From: Micropruina sp.
GTDB taxonomy: Bacteria; Actinomycetota; Actinomycetes; Propionibacteriales; Propionibacteriaceae
Assembly (NCBI GenBank): GCA_016711105.1
Contig: JADJTO010000011.1
Coordinates: 30,057 to 94,056, forward strand
Length of the DNA stretch: 64,000 nt
Direction of reading: 5' to 3'
A program made the translations under genes and the position numbers. Positions within the stretch are counted from its first letter, which is position 1. Every line of letters starts with the position of its first letter. Below, piece by piece: positions 40,463-48,718 of the stretch. Below the pieces are notes generated by a model. The model was not told the DNA's origin, did not search any database, and worked only from the letters and a program-made list of their open reading frames with translations.

Positions 40463-41542
40463 ATGACCGCCGACCAGGCCCTTGGCAAGGTTCTCGTCAT
40501 CATTCCCACCTACAACGAAGCGTTGAATCTGCGCCCGATCGTCGCGCGGTTGCGCGTCGCGGTGCCTGAAGCTGACGTCCTGGTGGCCGACGACAACTCG
40601 CCCGACGGCACGGGTGCCATCGCCGACGAACTGGCCGCCTCCGACGACCAGGTCCACGTCCTGCACCGACGCGGTAAGGAAGGCCTCGGCGCCGCCTACG
40701 TCGCCGGTTTCCGCTGGGGCTTGGAGCGCGGCTACGGCGTCCTGGTCGAACATGACGCGGACGGTTCCCACCAGCCCGAGCAACTGCCCTCGATGCTGGA
40801 GGCGCTGAAGGGCGCCGACATGGTCAAGGGCTCCCGCTGGGTCAAGGGCGGCTCGGTGGTGAACTGGCCCTGGCATCGTGAGGTGCTCTCCCGGGGTGGC
40901 AGTCTCTGGTCGCGGGTGTTGCTGGGCATCCCCGTCCGCGATGTCACCGGTGGCTTCTCAGCCTTCCGCGCCGACACCTTGCGTGGCTTGGGCCTGGACG
41001 AGATCGAGGCGGCCGGCTACGGCTTCCAGGTCGACCTGGTGTGGCGTGCGACCAAGCAGGGCTACAAGGTGGTGGAGGTGCCGATCCAGTTCATCGAGCG
41101 GGAACTCGGCGACTCCAAGATGGACTCCAAGATCGTCGTCGAAGCACTGCTGCTGACCAGCCGCTGGGGGATCACCCACCGGGCCCGGCAGGTCAAGGAA
41201 TACCTGGGTTTCGCCAAGGAAAGGGTGGCACCGGAGGTGTCCAAGTACGCCGAGGAAGGCAAGCGGATGGCGGGCGAGGTGTCAGCCAAGGTCGGCCCCG
41301 AAGTTCAGAAGTACGCCGCTGAGGGCAAGCGGATCGCGGGCGAGGTGTCCGCCAAGGTCGGCCCCGAGGTCCAGAAGTACGCCGCTGAAGGCAAACGAAT
41401 CGCGGGCGAAGTCTCAGCCAAGGTCGGGCCCGAGGTCTCCAAGTTCGCCCAGCAGGCCGGCAAGACCCTCTCCGGGGTCGGCGCCAGCGCCAAGAAGGTC
41501 GCCGGCCAAGTCAAGGCGAAGCTGGACGAGCGGAAGCCGTGA
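40463..41542 (+). CDS. ppm1: Polyprenol monophosphomannose synthase with repeated C-terminal tail
   Basis: 359 aa, ATG with GGAGC upstream. A GT2 glycosyltransferase of the DPM1/Ppm1 type: VLVIIPTYNEALNLRPIV, the DxD-like VADDNSPDGTGAIADEL, EHDADGSHQPEQLPSML and VTGGFSAFRADTLRGL, and FQVDLVWRATKQGYKVVEVP. It makes polyprenyl-phosphate mannose, the mannose donor for lipomannan and protein mannosylation. Mycobacteria fuse this enzyme to Lnt; here the two genes are adjacent but separate. Residues 255-345 are an added tail of 22-residue repeats (GPEVQKYAAEGKRIAGEVSA), absent from ordinary Ppm1. It overlaps fxsA by GTGA. Confidence 0.9.
   Translation: MTADQALGKVLVIIPTYNEALNLRPIVARLRVAVPEADVLVADDNSPDGTGAIADELAASDDQVHVLHRRGKEGLGAAYVAGFRWGLERGYGVLVEHDADGSHQPEQLPSMLEALKGADMVKGSRWVKGGSVVNWPWHREVLSRGGSLWSRVLLGIPVRDVTGGFSAFRADTLRGLGLDEIEAAGYGFQVDLVWRATKQGYKVVEVPIQFIERELGDSKMDSKIVVEALLLTSRWGITHRARQVKEYLGFAKERVAPEVSKYAEEGKRMAGEVSAKVGPEVQKYAAEGKRIAGEVSAKVGPEVQKYAAEGKRIAGEVSAKVGPEVSKFAQQAGKTLSGVGASAKKVAGQVKAKLDERKP
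41225..41494 (+). repeat. 66-bp tandem repeat encoding the Ppm1 tail
   Basis: Three near-identical in-frame units of 22 codons (41225-41290, 41291-41356, 41357-41422) and a diverged fourth. Protein units read VGPEVQKYAAEGKRIAGEVS plus AK, an amphipathic helical heptad-like pattern. Confidence 0.8.
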
Positions 41543-42087
41543 CCTACCCGACGACCCCCGGGGCGCGACGCCGCCCCTGGTTGCTGCCGCTGATCTTGGT
41601 CGGGTTCATCGCCGTCCCGATTCTCGAGGTGTGGCTCCCCACCGTGGTCGGCACCCAGATTGGGCTGTTGCCCACGGTCGGCATCCTGATCGCCGAGGCG
41701 GCTCTGGGCGCGTGGCTGATGCGCCGGGAGGGCGCCAAGGCCTGGAAGGCGCTGCAGGACTCGTTCAACTCCGGCAAGATGCCGGCCGGCGAGTTGGCCG
41801 ATGCGGCACTGGTCCTCGTCGGCGGGGTCTTGTTGATGCTGCCCGGGTTCTTCACCGACGTCATCGGCCTGCTGTTCCTGCTGCCGTTCACCCGCCCCTT
41901 GGCCCGTGCGCTGATCGGGTTCGTGATCGCGCGGCAGGTGGCGAAGTCGGGCGTGGATCTGAGCGCGATGCGGGTGCGGATGGACATATTCACCGTGATC
42001 GAGGGCGTGCCTGTGGCTGATCCGTCGCCGAACTCCCCGAAGCCCTCGGATCCGAACACCGTGATCAAGGGCGAGGTCGAGCCGTAA
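41539..42087 (+). CDS. fxsA: FxsA family membrane protein
   Basis: 182 aa; the GTG overlaps the ppm1 stop. It has four hydrophobic stretches, with LLPLILVGFIAVPILEVWL and the motif GLLPTVGILIAEAALGAWLM, then LLMLPGFFTDVIGLLFLLPF, all typical of the FxsA/YtzA family. E. coli FxsA is a cytoplasmic-membrane protein that relieves exclusion of phage T7 by the F plasmid when overproduced; its normal role is unknown. The C-terminal 30 residues are polar and proline-rich. Last gene of the lnt-ppm1-fxsA run. Confidence 0.86.
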   Translation: MTYPTTPGARRRPWLLPLILVGFIAVPILEVWLPTVVGTQIGLLPTVGILIAEAALGAWLMRREGAKAWKALQDSFNSGKMPAGELADAALVLVGGVLLMLPGFFTDVIGLLFLLPFTRPLARALIGFVIARQVAKSGVDLSAMRVRMDIFTVIEGVPVADPSPNSPKPSDPNTVIKGEVEP

Positions 42088-42131
42088 GCCGTCGCCTCCG
42101 GCCCTTGAGGACTACTCTCCTTGCTCGGGGA

Positions 42132-42464
42132 CTACTCCTTGCTTCGGATCTCCTGCAGCCGTTCGGCCAGCAGTACTTCCAACTCTTCCAGGGAGCGTCG
42201 CTCACGCAGCATGTCCCAATGGGTGCGGACGGGCTTGGTCACCTTCACCTCGGGCATGACTCCGTCGGAGCGCCGGGCCATTCCACCGCACTTGATGCAC
42301 TCCCATTCGGTGGGCAGCTCCGCCTCTTCAGCGAATGTGATCGCGAAGTGGTGGCCCTTGGGGCAGTCGAAGCCGATCTCCTGACGGGCCGCGAACTCGA
42401 CCCCCGAGCCGTCCGCGAAGCTCTTCGATCCCAGCCCGCTCCCGCGTAGTGCACGATCCGTCAT
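42132..42464 (-). CDS. rbpA: RNA polymerase-binding protein RbpA
   Basis: 110 aa from the ATG at 42464 (MTDRALRGSGLGSKSF; an ATG nine codons upstream is less likely). A zinc-binding core has FDCPKGHHF and WECIKCGGMA, followed by the basic linker and the sigma-interacting domain (RTHWDMLRERRSLEELEVLL). RbpA is specific to actinobacteria; it binds the principal sigma factor and RNA polymerase and promotes open-complex formation. It is the best taxonomic marker in this window. Convergent with fxsA. Confidence 0.93.
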   Translation of the reverse strand: MTDRALRGSGLGSKSFADGSGVEFAARQEIGFDCPKGHHFAITFAEEAELPTEWECIKCGGMARRSDGVMPEVKVTKPVRTHWDMLRERRSLEELEVLLAERLQEIRSKE

Positions 42465-42548
42465 GGCCTCTTCCCCTCCACTGTGTGTCACCCACCCGAA
42501 CGTCGAACCAGGGGAGTTTCTTCCACCCTAGCCACGTGGACAACCGGC

Positions 42549-43901
42549 TCAGAGGACCTTCGGCACCTCATTACCGGCGTCGATGATGCCTTGGCGCATG
42601 TTCACCCGAGTCAGCAGCAGGCCCCCGATCACGAAGAACAGGATCAGGGCGGTGATCGCGAAGCGGTATGACTGGCTGAACTGAAAGACCAGGCCGAAGG
42701 TCAGCGTGCCTAGCCAGGACGTGCCGCGCTCCATCGCTTGGTAGAAGCTGAAGTACTCGGTCTCACGGCCTTTGGGAACCAGCTGGCTGTACATCGAGCG
42801 ACTCAAGGCCTGCGTGCCGCCCATCACCAGGCCGATCATCACGCCCAGGCCGATCAAGGCTCCGAAGTTCCCCGACGGCAGGACGAACGCCACCAGCACC
42901 ACGCCGAGCCAAATGGTGATCCCGATCAGCACCGTCCGCTTCGCCCCCAGGGAGGCGGCCAGGCGTCCGAAGAGCAAGGCTCCGCCGAAGGCGACGAACT
43001 GGGTGACCAGGAAGGTCATCATCACCTGCGAGGTGGCCATTCGCAGTTCCGAGGTGGCGTAGAGGCTGGATTGCCCGATCACGGTCTGGATGCCGTCATT
43101 GAAGAACAGGTAGGCGGCGAGAAAGGCCAGCGTCTGCGGATACTTCTTCAGGTCGCGGAACGTGTCGGCCAGCTGGGTCAGCGGGTTTCCTGCCGGTGTG
43201 CGGTCGGCGCTGAGCGAATCCAGCGCTCGTGCCGGCAGGTGCCGCAGCCCCCACAGCGGAATCACCGTGAACAGACCCCACCACACGCCGGCCGACAACA
43301 AGCTCACCCGGATCGCCAGGCCGTAGCTGATCCCGAACGACTCGTAAGCCGACATCAGGACGAAGTTCAGCGCCAGCAGCAAACCGCCGCCGAGGTAGCC
43401 CAACGCCCAGCCGCGGCTGGACACCCGGTCCCGCTCATCCGGGCCGGCGATCCGGCACAGAATGCCGTCGTAGACCACCAGCGAGGCACCCACGCAGATG
43501 GTGGCGATGAACAACAGGGTGGCCCCGAACTCCCAGTTGTCCCCCTCCAGGAAGAACATCAAAGACGCCGCGACCGCGCCCACGGCAGCGAAACCGCCAA
43601 GCCAGGTTTGCGGACGTGAGGAGCGGTCCACGAAGGCGCCGACGAAGATCAACACGATCGCCGAGACGATTGTGGTGAAGGTCATCAGGAAGGGATGCAT
43701 CGCCCCGGGCAGCACGTCGATGAGTCCGAGCAGCTTCACCGGAGTGGTGCAGACCTGGTCGGGAGCCAGCTCGGGGCAGGCGGCGTTCGTCGCCAGGCTG
43801 GTCAGATACGGACCGATGATCACGGTGCCGGTGGTGGTGATGAACGCCGAGTTGGCCCAGTCGTACCAATACCAGGCCTTCTGTTGACGGGTGCTCTTCA
43901 T
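42549..43901 (-). CDS. MFS transporter of the UMF1/Atg22-like family
   Basis: 450 aa from the ATG at 43901 (GGGAGGACGA upstream). It begins TRQQKAWYWYDWANSAF, the hallmark of the UMF1 (vacuole effluxer Atg22-like) group, then has 12 membrane helices; FFNDGIQTVIGQSSLYA and MGGTQALSRSMYSQLVP are also conserved in the group. The substrates of the bacterial proteins are unknown; Atg22 in yeast exports amino acids. The start overlaps the gdpD stop by 4 bases, so it is the third gene of a murA-gdpD-MFS operon. Confidence 0.87.
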   Translation of the reverse strand: MKSTRQQKAWYWYDWANSAFITTTGTVIIGPYLTSLATNAACPELAPDQVCTTPVKLLGLIDVLPGAMHPFLMTFTTIVSAIVLIFVGAFVDRSSRPQTWLGGFAAVGAVAASLMFFLEGDNWEFGATLLFIATICVGASLVVYDGILCRIAGPDERDRVSSRGWALGYLGGGLLLALNFVLMSAYESFGISYGLAIRVSLLSAGVWWGLFTVIPLWGLRHLPARALDSLSADRTPAGNPLTQLADTFRDLKKYPQTLAFLAAYLFFNDGIQTVIGQSSLYATSELRMATSQVMMTFLVTQFVAFGGALLFGRLAASLGAKRTVLIGITIWLGVVLVAFVLPSGNFGALIGLGVMIGLVMGGTQALSRSMYSQLVPKGRETEYFSFYQAMERGTSWLGTLTFGLVFQFSQSYRFAITALILFFVIGGLLLTRVNMRQGIIDAGNEVPKVL

Positions 43902-44680
43902 CGTTCGTCCTCCCACAGGCCTCGGGCCAGCAGTACTCGCTTGAGCACGTCGGTTGCATCGGTGACGATACCGTCCACGCCCAGGTCGATCAGGTCATGC
44001 ATGGTGGGTTCGTCGTTGACCGTCCAGACGTGAACCACCCGCCCGGCCGCATGCGCGGCCCGGATCAGTCCCGGGCTCAACAGACGTACCGTGTCCCGGC
44101 GAATCCGCACCGGGATCTGCAGCGCGACGCCGGGGGAGCGGACGAGTCGTCTGACCGCCGCTGCATAGCCGTAGACCGCCACACCGACAGGACCGACCGA
44201 CGTGGCGACTCGGCGTCCGGTCAGCCGCCGAAACGCCTGAATGCGACGTTGGCTGAAGCTGCCGACGCACACCCGATCGTGCGCCCGGTGACGATCCAGC
44301 ACCCGGGCCAAGGCAACGATGGCGGAGTCGGCCTTGAGGTCGATGTTGAAGCGGGCGGTCGGGAATGCGTCCAGGAGTTCGTCCAGGGTGGGGATCGAGT
44401 CCGACCCGGCGATCCGGGCTCGGGCGATCTCGGAGTGGGGGAGGGCCGCGAGCGCGCCGCTGGCATCGGTGACCCGATCAAGGTGAGTGTCATGGAAGGC
44501 GAGCAGCACACCGTCCGCGCTGGTGTGCACGTCGGTCTCCAGATACCGGTACCCCTGCGCGACGGCGTGCTGAAAGGCGGCCAGCGAGTTCTCCCTGGCC
44601 GGATCCCCGTTCACCTGCCCGCCCCGATGCGCCAAAGCGGCGAACCGGGTGCGGAAGTACGGGTAGTCGTCCGCGCGCAC
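43898..44680 (-). CDS. Glycerophosphodiester phosphodiesterase
   Basis: 260 aa from the GTG at 44680 (VRADDYPYFRTRFAAL); longer starts would run into murA. It has the GDPD TIM barrel with catalytic His-Arg in LAHRGGQV, the metal ligands in NSLAAFQHAVAQGYRYLETD and the second catalytic His in LLAFHDTHLDRVT; FNIDLKADSA and VHVWTVNDEP are the later conserved motifs. It hydrolyses glycerophosphodiesters to glycerol 3-phosphate and an alcohol, in lipid recycling. No signal peptide is seen, so it acts in the cytoplasm. In the same operon as murA. Confidence 0.9.
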   Translation of the reverse strand: MRADDYPYFRTRFAALAHRGGQVNGDPARENSLAAFQHAVAQGYRYLETDVHTSADGVLLAFHDTHLDRVTDASGALAALPHSEIARARIAGSDSIPTLDELLDAFPTARFNIDLKADSAIVALARVLDRHRAHDRVCVGSFSQRRIQAFRRLTGRRVATSVGPVGVAVYGYAAAVRRLVRSPGVALQIPVRIRRDTVRLLSPGLIRAAHAAGRVVHVWTVNDEPTMHDLIDLGVDGIVTDATDVLKRVLLARGLWEDER

Positions 44681-44744
44681 GGGCTCAGTATGGACAACGC
44701 CGGGAGTGCTGTCATGCGAAGCGCCGAAGGGGCGCCCCGCGGGA

Positions 44745-46271
44745 TCAGTCGCGGAAGACGTCGATCCGGGCGCCCAGCGCATTCAGTCGGTTCGGCAGGT
44801 CCTCGTAACCGCGATTGATCACGTAGACGTCACGCAACACGCTGGTACCCCGGGCCGCCAAGGCCGCGAGCAACAAGCAGACGGCAGGACGCAACGCTGG
44901 GGGGCAGATGATCTCCTGGGCCCGCCAACGGGTTGGGCCGTTCACGATGATCCGGTGCGGGTCGAGCAGCTGCACGTCAGCGCCCAGCTTGTTCAACTCC
45001 ACCAGGTGGATCGCCCGATTCTCGTACACCCAGTCGTGAATCATCGTCCGACCCTTGGCCACGGCAGCGATAACCGCGAAGAACGGCAGGTTGTCGATGT
45101 TGAGCCCGGGGAAGGGCAGCGGATGGATCTTGTCCGCCGCGGCGATCAACGTGGACGGGTAGGCAGTGATGTCGACCAGGCGGGTGTTGCCGTTCTGGGC
45201 CGGGTACTCCGGCGAGAGGTGGTACTTCAACCCCATTTCGGCCAGGATCGCCAGCTCAATTTCAAGGAACTCGATCGGGGCGCGCTCGATGGTCAGCTCG
45301 GATTCGGTCACGATCGCCGCGGTGAGCAGGCTCATCGCCTCTATCGGGTCCTCCGAGGGGGCGAAGGAGACGTCCTTCTCGATCGATTCGACCCCGCGGA
45401 TCCGCAGCGTCGTACTGCCGATGCCTTCGATCGAGACCCCGAGTTCCTGAAGGAAGAAGCACAGGTCCTGAACCATGTAGTTGCTGCTGGCGTTGCGAAT
45501 CACGGTCAGGCCGGTGAACTGCGCCGCCGCCATCAGCACGTTCTCGGTCACCGTGTCGCCACGTTCGGTCAGCGTGATGTGCCGCTCATGGGAGGGGCTG
45601 GGGTTCACGTCCGCCTTGTAGGCGCCTTCCGTGGCCTTCACTGCCAAGCCGAAGTGGTGCAGCGCCTGGAGGTGCGGCGTGACCGTCCGGGTGCCGAGGT
45701 TGCAGCCGCCGGCGTAAGGCAGCTCGAACGACTCCTCGGAGTGCAGCAGCGGGCCCAGGAACATGATGATCGACCTGGTCCGTCGGGCCGCAGCGTCGTC
45801 CATCTTGTCCAAATCCAACTTCGCCGGACGAATGATCTCCAGCGACGACTTGTCAGCCGACCAGGTGGCCTTGACTCCGATGCTGGTCAGCACTTCGAGG
45901 ATCCGATTGACCTCTTCGATCTGCGCGATGCCGAGCAGCACCGTCCGGCCCTTGTTCAGCAAGGAGGCGCAGAGCAGGGCGACGGCAGCGTTCTTTGAGG
46001 AGCGGACGACGATCGACCCGGAGAGTTTCGTCTCGCCTTGGATCCGCAAGTGCATGGGACCGCCGCCTCCGGCGCTGATCAACGGCCGCTCCAGGGCGGC
46101 GGCGATCCGGTTGATCTCGTCGATCGACAGGCTGGCTCGGCCCGCTTCGATCTTCTTGATCCGGTGTTGACTGGTGCCCAGGGAGTCCGCCAGCTGTTCT
46201 TGGCTGAGACCGCGCTGCTTACGGGCGTCCCGAATGAGGAAACCAACGCTGGTTGGGGAAAGCTCTGCCAC
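44745..46271 (-). CDS. murA: XRE-domain fused UDP-N-acetylglucosamine 1-carboxyvinyltransferase-like protein
   Basis: 508 aa. Residues 8-62 are a helix-turn-helix of the XRE type (FLIRDARKQRGLSQEQLADS, then HRIKKIEAGRASLS). Residues 72-508 are an EPT/RT3-barrel enzyme: GSIVVRSSKNAAVALLCASL gives the Lys-Asn pair that binds UDP-GlcNAc, and LPYAGGCNLGTRTVTPH has the PEP-binding cysteine of MurA, the fosfomycin target. MurA catalyses the first committed step of peptidoglycan synthesis. The fused HTH suggests DNA binding or autoregulation. No other murA is in the window, so whether this is the main or a second copy is open. First gene of the operon with gdpD. Confidence 0.84.
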   Translation of the reverse strand: MAELSPTSVGFLIRDARKQRGLSQEQLADSLGTSQHRIKKIEAGRASLSIDEINRIAAALERPLISAGGGGPMHLRIQGETKLSGSIVVRSSKNAAVALLCASLLNKGRTVLLGIAQIEEVNRILEVLTSIGVKATWSADKSSLEIIRPAKLDLDKMDDAAARRTRSIIMFLGPLLHSEESFELPYAGGCNLGTRTVTPHLQALHHFGLAVKATEGAYKADVNPSPSHERHITLTERGDTVTENVLMAAAQFTGLTVIRNASSNYMVQDLCFFLQELGVSIEGIGSTTLRIRGVESIEKDVSFAPSEDPIEAMSLLTAAIVTESELTIERAPIEFLEIELAILAEMGLKYHLSPEYPAQNGNTRLVDITAYPSTLIAAADKIHPLPFPGLNIDNLPFFAVIAAVAKGRTMIHDWVYENRAIHLVELNKLGADVQLLDPHRIIVNGPTRWRAQEIICPPALRPAVCLLLAALAARGTSVLRDVYVINRGYEDLPNRLNALGARIDVFRD

Positions 46272-46343
46272 GAGCCGGAGCCTATCTCACCTGGCACGGG
46301 CCGGGGGCTGTGCTGGATCAGTCGGTGCTCTAGAGTCCTCGTC

Positions 46344-47741
46344 ATGACCGCACACTTCGATGTCGTTATTCTGGGCGCGGGCCCGGGTGGGTACGTCGCC
46401 GCGATTCGCGCGGCCCAACTGGGCCTGAAAACGGCCGTCGTGGAGAAGGAGTGGTGGGGCGGCGTCTGCCTCAACGTCGGCTGCATCCCGACGAAGTCGT
46501 TGCTCCGGAACGCCGAGTTGGCGCACATCTTCACCCACGACAAGGACGTCTTCGGCATCGAAGGCGAGGTCACCTTCAACTTCGGCAAGGCGTTCTCGCG
46601 CAGCCGTGACGTGTCGAACCGGATGGTCAACGGCATCCACTACCTGATGAAGAAGAACAAGATCACCGAGTTCAACGGCTGGGGCGAGTTCGTGGACGCG
46701 ACGTCGATCGTGGTCACCACCGACAAGGGCCAAGAGACCCTCACCTTCGACAACTGCATCATCGCCGCCGGCTCCACGACCCGGTTGATCCCGGGCACGT
46801 CGCGCAGCGAGCGGGTCTTCACCTACGAAGAGCAGATCATGTCGGACAACCTGCCGGGCTCGATCATCATCTGTGGCTCCGGGGCGATCGGCACCGAGTT
46901 CGCCTACGTGTTGCGCAACTACGGCGTGGACGTGACCATCGTCGAGTTCCTGGACCGGATGGTGCCGTTGGAGGACAAGGAGGTCTCCGCCGAGGTTGCC
47001 AAGGCCTACAAGAAGATGGGCATCACGCTGCTCACCAGCACCAAGGTTGAGGCCATGGACGAGACCGGCTCCTCAGTCAAGGTCACGGTCAGCCCGGCCA
47101 AGGGCGGCGAGACCCGGATTCTGGAGGCTGATCGGGTGCTGCAGTCGATCGGCTTCGCCCCACGCACCCAGGGCTACGGCTTGGAGCGGACGGGCGTCGA
47201 GCTCACCGAACGTGGCGCGATCGCCATCGACGACTTCATGCGGACGAACGTTCCCGGCATCTACGCCATCGGCGACGTGACCATGAAGCTGGCTTTGGCG
47301 CACACCGCCGAGGCCATGGGAGTGGTGGCCGCTGAGACCATCGCGGGTGCGGAAACCATGCCGATCAACTACGACATGATTCCGCGGGCCACCTACTGCC
47401 AGCCGCAGATCGGTTCCTTCGGCTACACCGAGGAGCAGGCCAAGGAGAAGGGCTACGACGTCAAGGTGTCGAAGTTCCCGTTCATGGCCAACGGCAAGGC
47501 CCATGGCTTGGGCGACGCGGTGGGCTTCGTGAAGATTGTTGCCGACGCCAAGTACAACGAGATCCTGGGCGCCCACATGGTCGGCCCGGACGTGACCGAG
47601 TTGCTGCCCGAACTGACCTTGGCCCAGCAATGGGACCTGACCGCAGCCGAGGTCGGCCGCAACATCCATGCGCATCCGACCTTGTCCGAGGCGGTCAAGG
47701 AAGCTGTCGAAGGCATCTCAGGCCACATGATCAACTTCTGA
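46344..47741 (+). CDS. lpdA: Dihydrolipoyl dehydrogenase
   Basis: 465 aa, ATG start. A class I pyridine nucleotide-disulfide oxidoreductase: FAD-binding VVILGAGPGGYVAAIRAAQL, the redox disulfide GGVCLNVGCIPTKSLL, the NAD-binding IIICGSGAIGTEFAYVLRNY, the FAD loop GIYAIGDVTMKLALAHTA, and the catalytic His-Glu pair in NIHAHPTLSEAVKEA. It reoxidises dihydrolipoamide in 2-oxo-acid dehydrogenase complexes and the glycine cleavage system. E2 genes are not adjacent, the usual arrangement in actinobacteria. Divergent from the murA operon with about 70 bp between starts. Confidence 0.93.
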   Translation: MTAHFDVVILGAGPGGYVAAIRAAQLGLKTAVVEKEWWGGVCLNVGCIPTKSLLRNAELAHIFTHDKDVFGIEGEVTFNFGKAFSRSRDVSNRMVNGIHYLMKKNKITEFNGWGEFVDATSIVVTTDKGQETLTFDNCIIAAGSTTRLIPGTSRSERVFTYEEQIMSDNLPGSIIICGSGAIGTEFAYVLRNYGVDVTIVEFLDRMVPLEDKEVSAEVAKAYKKMGITLLTSTKVEAMDETGSSVKVTVSPAKGGETRILEADRVLQSIGFAPRTQGYGLERTGVELTERGAIAIDDFMRTNVPGIYAIGDVTMKLALAHTAEAMGVVAAETIAGAETMPINYDMIPRATYCQPQIGSFGYTEEQAKEKGYDVKVSKFPFMANGKAHGLGDAVGFVKIVADAKYNEILGAHMVGPDVTELLPELTLAQQWDLTAAEVGRNIHAHPTLSEAVKEAVEGISGHMINF

Positions 47742-47743
47742 TC

Positions 47744-48710
47744 ATGCATCGGCGAGGCCTCGTCGTCGCCTTCGCCGTCCTGGCTGTTCTCGCGAGTTGT
47801 TCGATGCCGGCCCCGAATCCGGGGCCGGCATCGTCGTCGTCGGGGGCCAGGCACCGCGCTGACCACCCCGTCCATAGGGGTCCCGAGCCAGCCCCAGCCC
47901 CCGCCGCCGATGCCCGAGTTGCCGCGCGGCGGTTTCTCGCTCTTCCCCGAGTTTCGCCTCTTCGGGTATTCGGGGTATCCCGGCGCACCCGGGCAGGGCA
48001 GGCTCGGCATCGGCACCCTGGAGGAGCGGCTGCGCGAGATCGAGTCGCGCGGGCGGCGCTGGGTGGGCGGGCGTGCCCTGCTGCCGGTGATGGAACTGAT
48101 CGCGGTGACGGTGCACGCGTCTGCCGGCCGGGACGGGAAGTACCGCAGCCGCACCTCGGATGCCATCATCAGTACTTGGCTGAAGGCGGCGCGCAAGCAT
48201 CGTGCGCTGTTGCTGTTGAACATTCAGCCCGGCCGGGCCGACTTTCTGGACGAGGTCAAGTACTTCGAGAAATGGCTGGTGGATCCGCACGCCGGGCTGG
48301 CGCTGGATCCGGAATGGGCCGTCGGTGCGGGGCAGGTCCCGGGCCGGGTCTTCGGCAGCACGAGTGGCGCTGAACTCAACGGCGTGGGGGAGTGGGTGGC
48401 CGAGTTGGTCAAGCGGCACAACCTGCCGGAGAAGGTCGTGCTCTATCACCAGTTGCACCTCAACATCGTCAAGAACGAGAAGCGGCTGCTTCCCCAACCC
48501 GGGGTGGTGTGGATCAAGTCGATCGACGGCATCGGGTCGCCCGGTGCCAAGGTGAGCACCTACAACCGGGTCAGCGCGGCCACGCCGGCGTTCGTCCATG
48601 GCGGGTTCAAGCTGTTCTACCTCGAAGACGTCGCGACCGGGCGCCGGTTGATGACACCCAAGGAGGTGCTGGCGCTGAGACCCCAGCCCGAGTACATCCT
48701 GTTCGAGTGA
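47744..48710 (+). pseudogene. Conserved lipoprotein of unknown function, frameshifted in the linker
   Basis: The ATG two bases after the lpdA stop gives MHRRGLVVAFAVLAVLASCS, a lipoprotein signal with Cys19 as the acylation site. After SSSSG the frame shifts within a GGGGG run near 47842; the other frame continues GTALTTPSIGVPSQPQPPPP and then the folded domain (MPELPRGGFSLFPEFRLF, RALLPVMELIAVTVHASAG, ADFLDEVKYFEKWLVDPHAG, GVVWIKSIDGIG). The 250-residue domain has a TIM-barrel-like alternation with VPVMELI, LLLLNIQPG and VVLYHQLHLN strands, so it could be a glycosidase-like fold, but I cannot name the family. Translation from the ATG at 47910 would leave it unexported. Confidence 0.65.
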
Positions 48711-48718
48711 CCGTGCGG

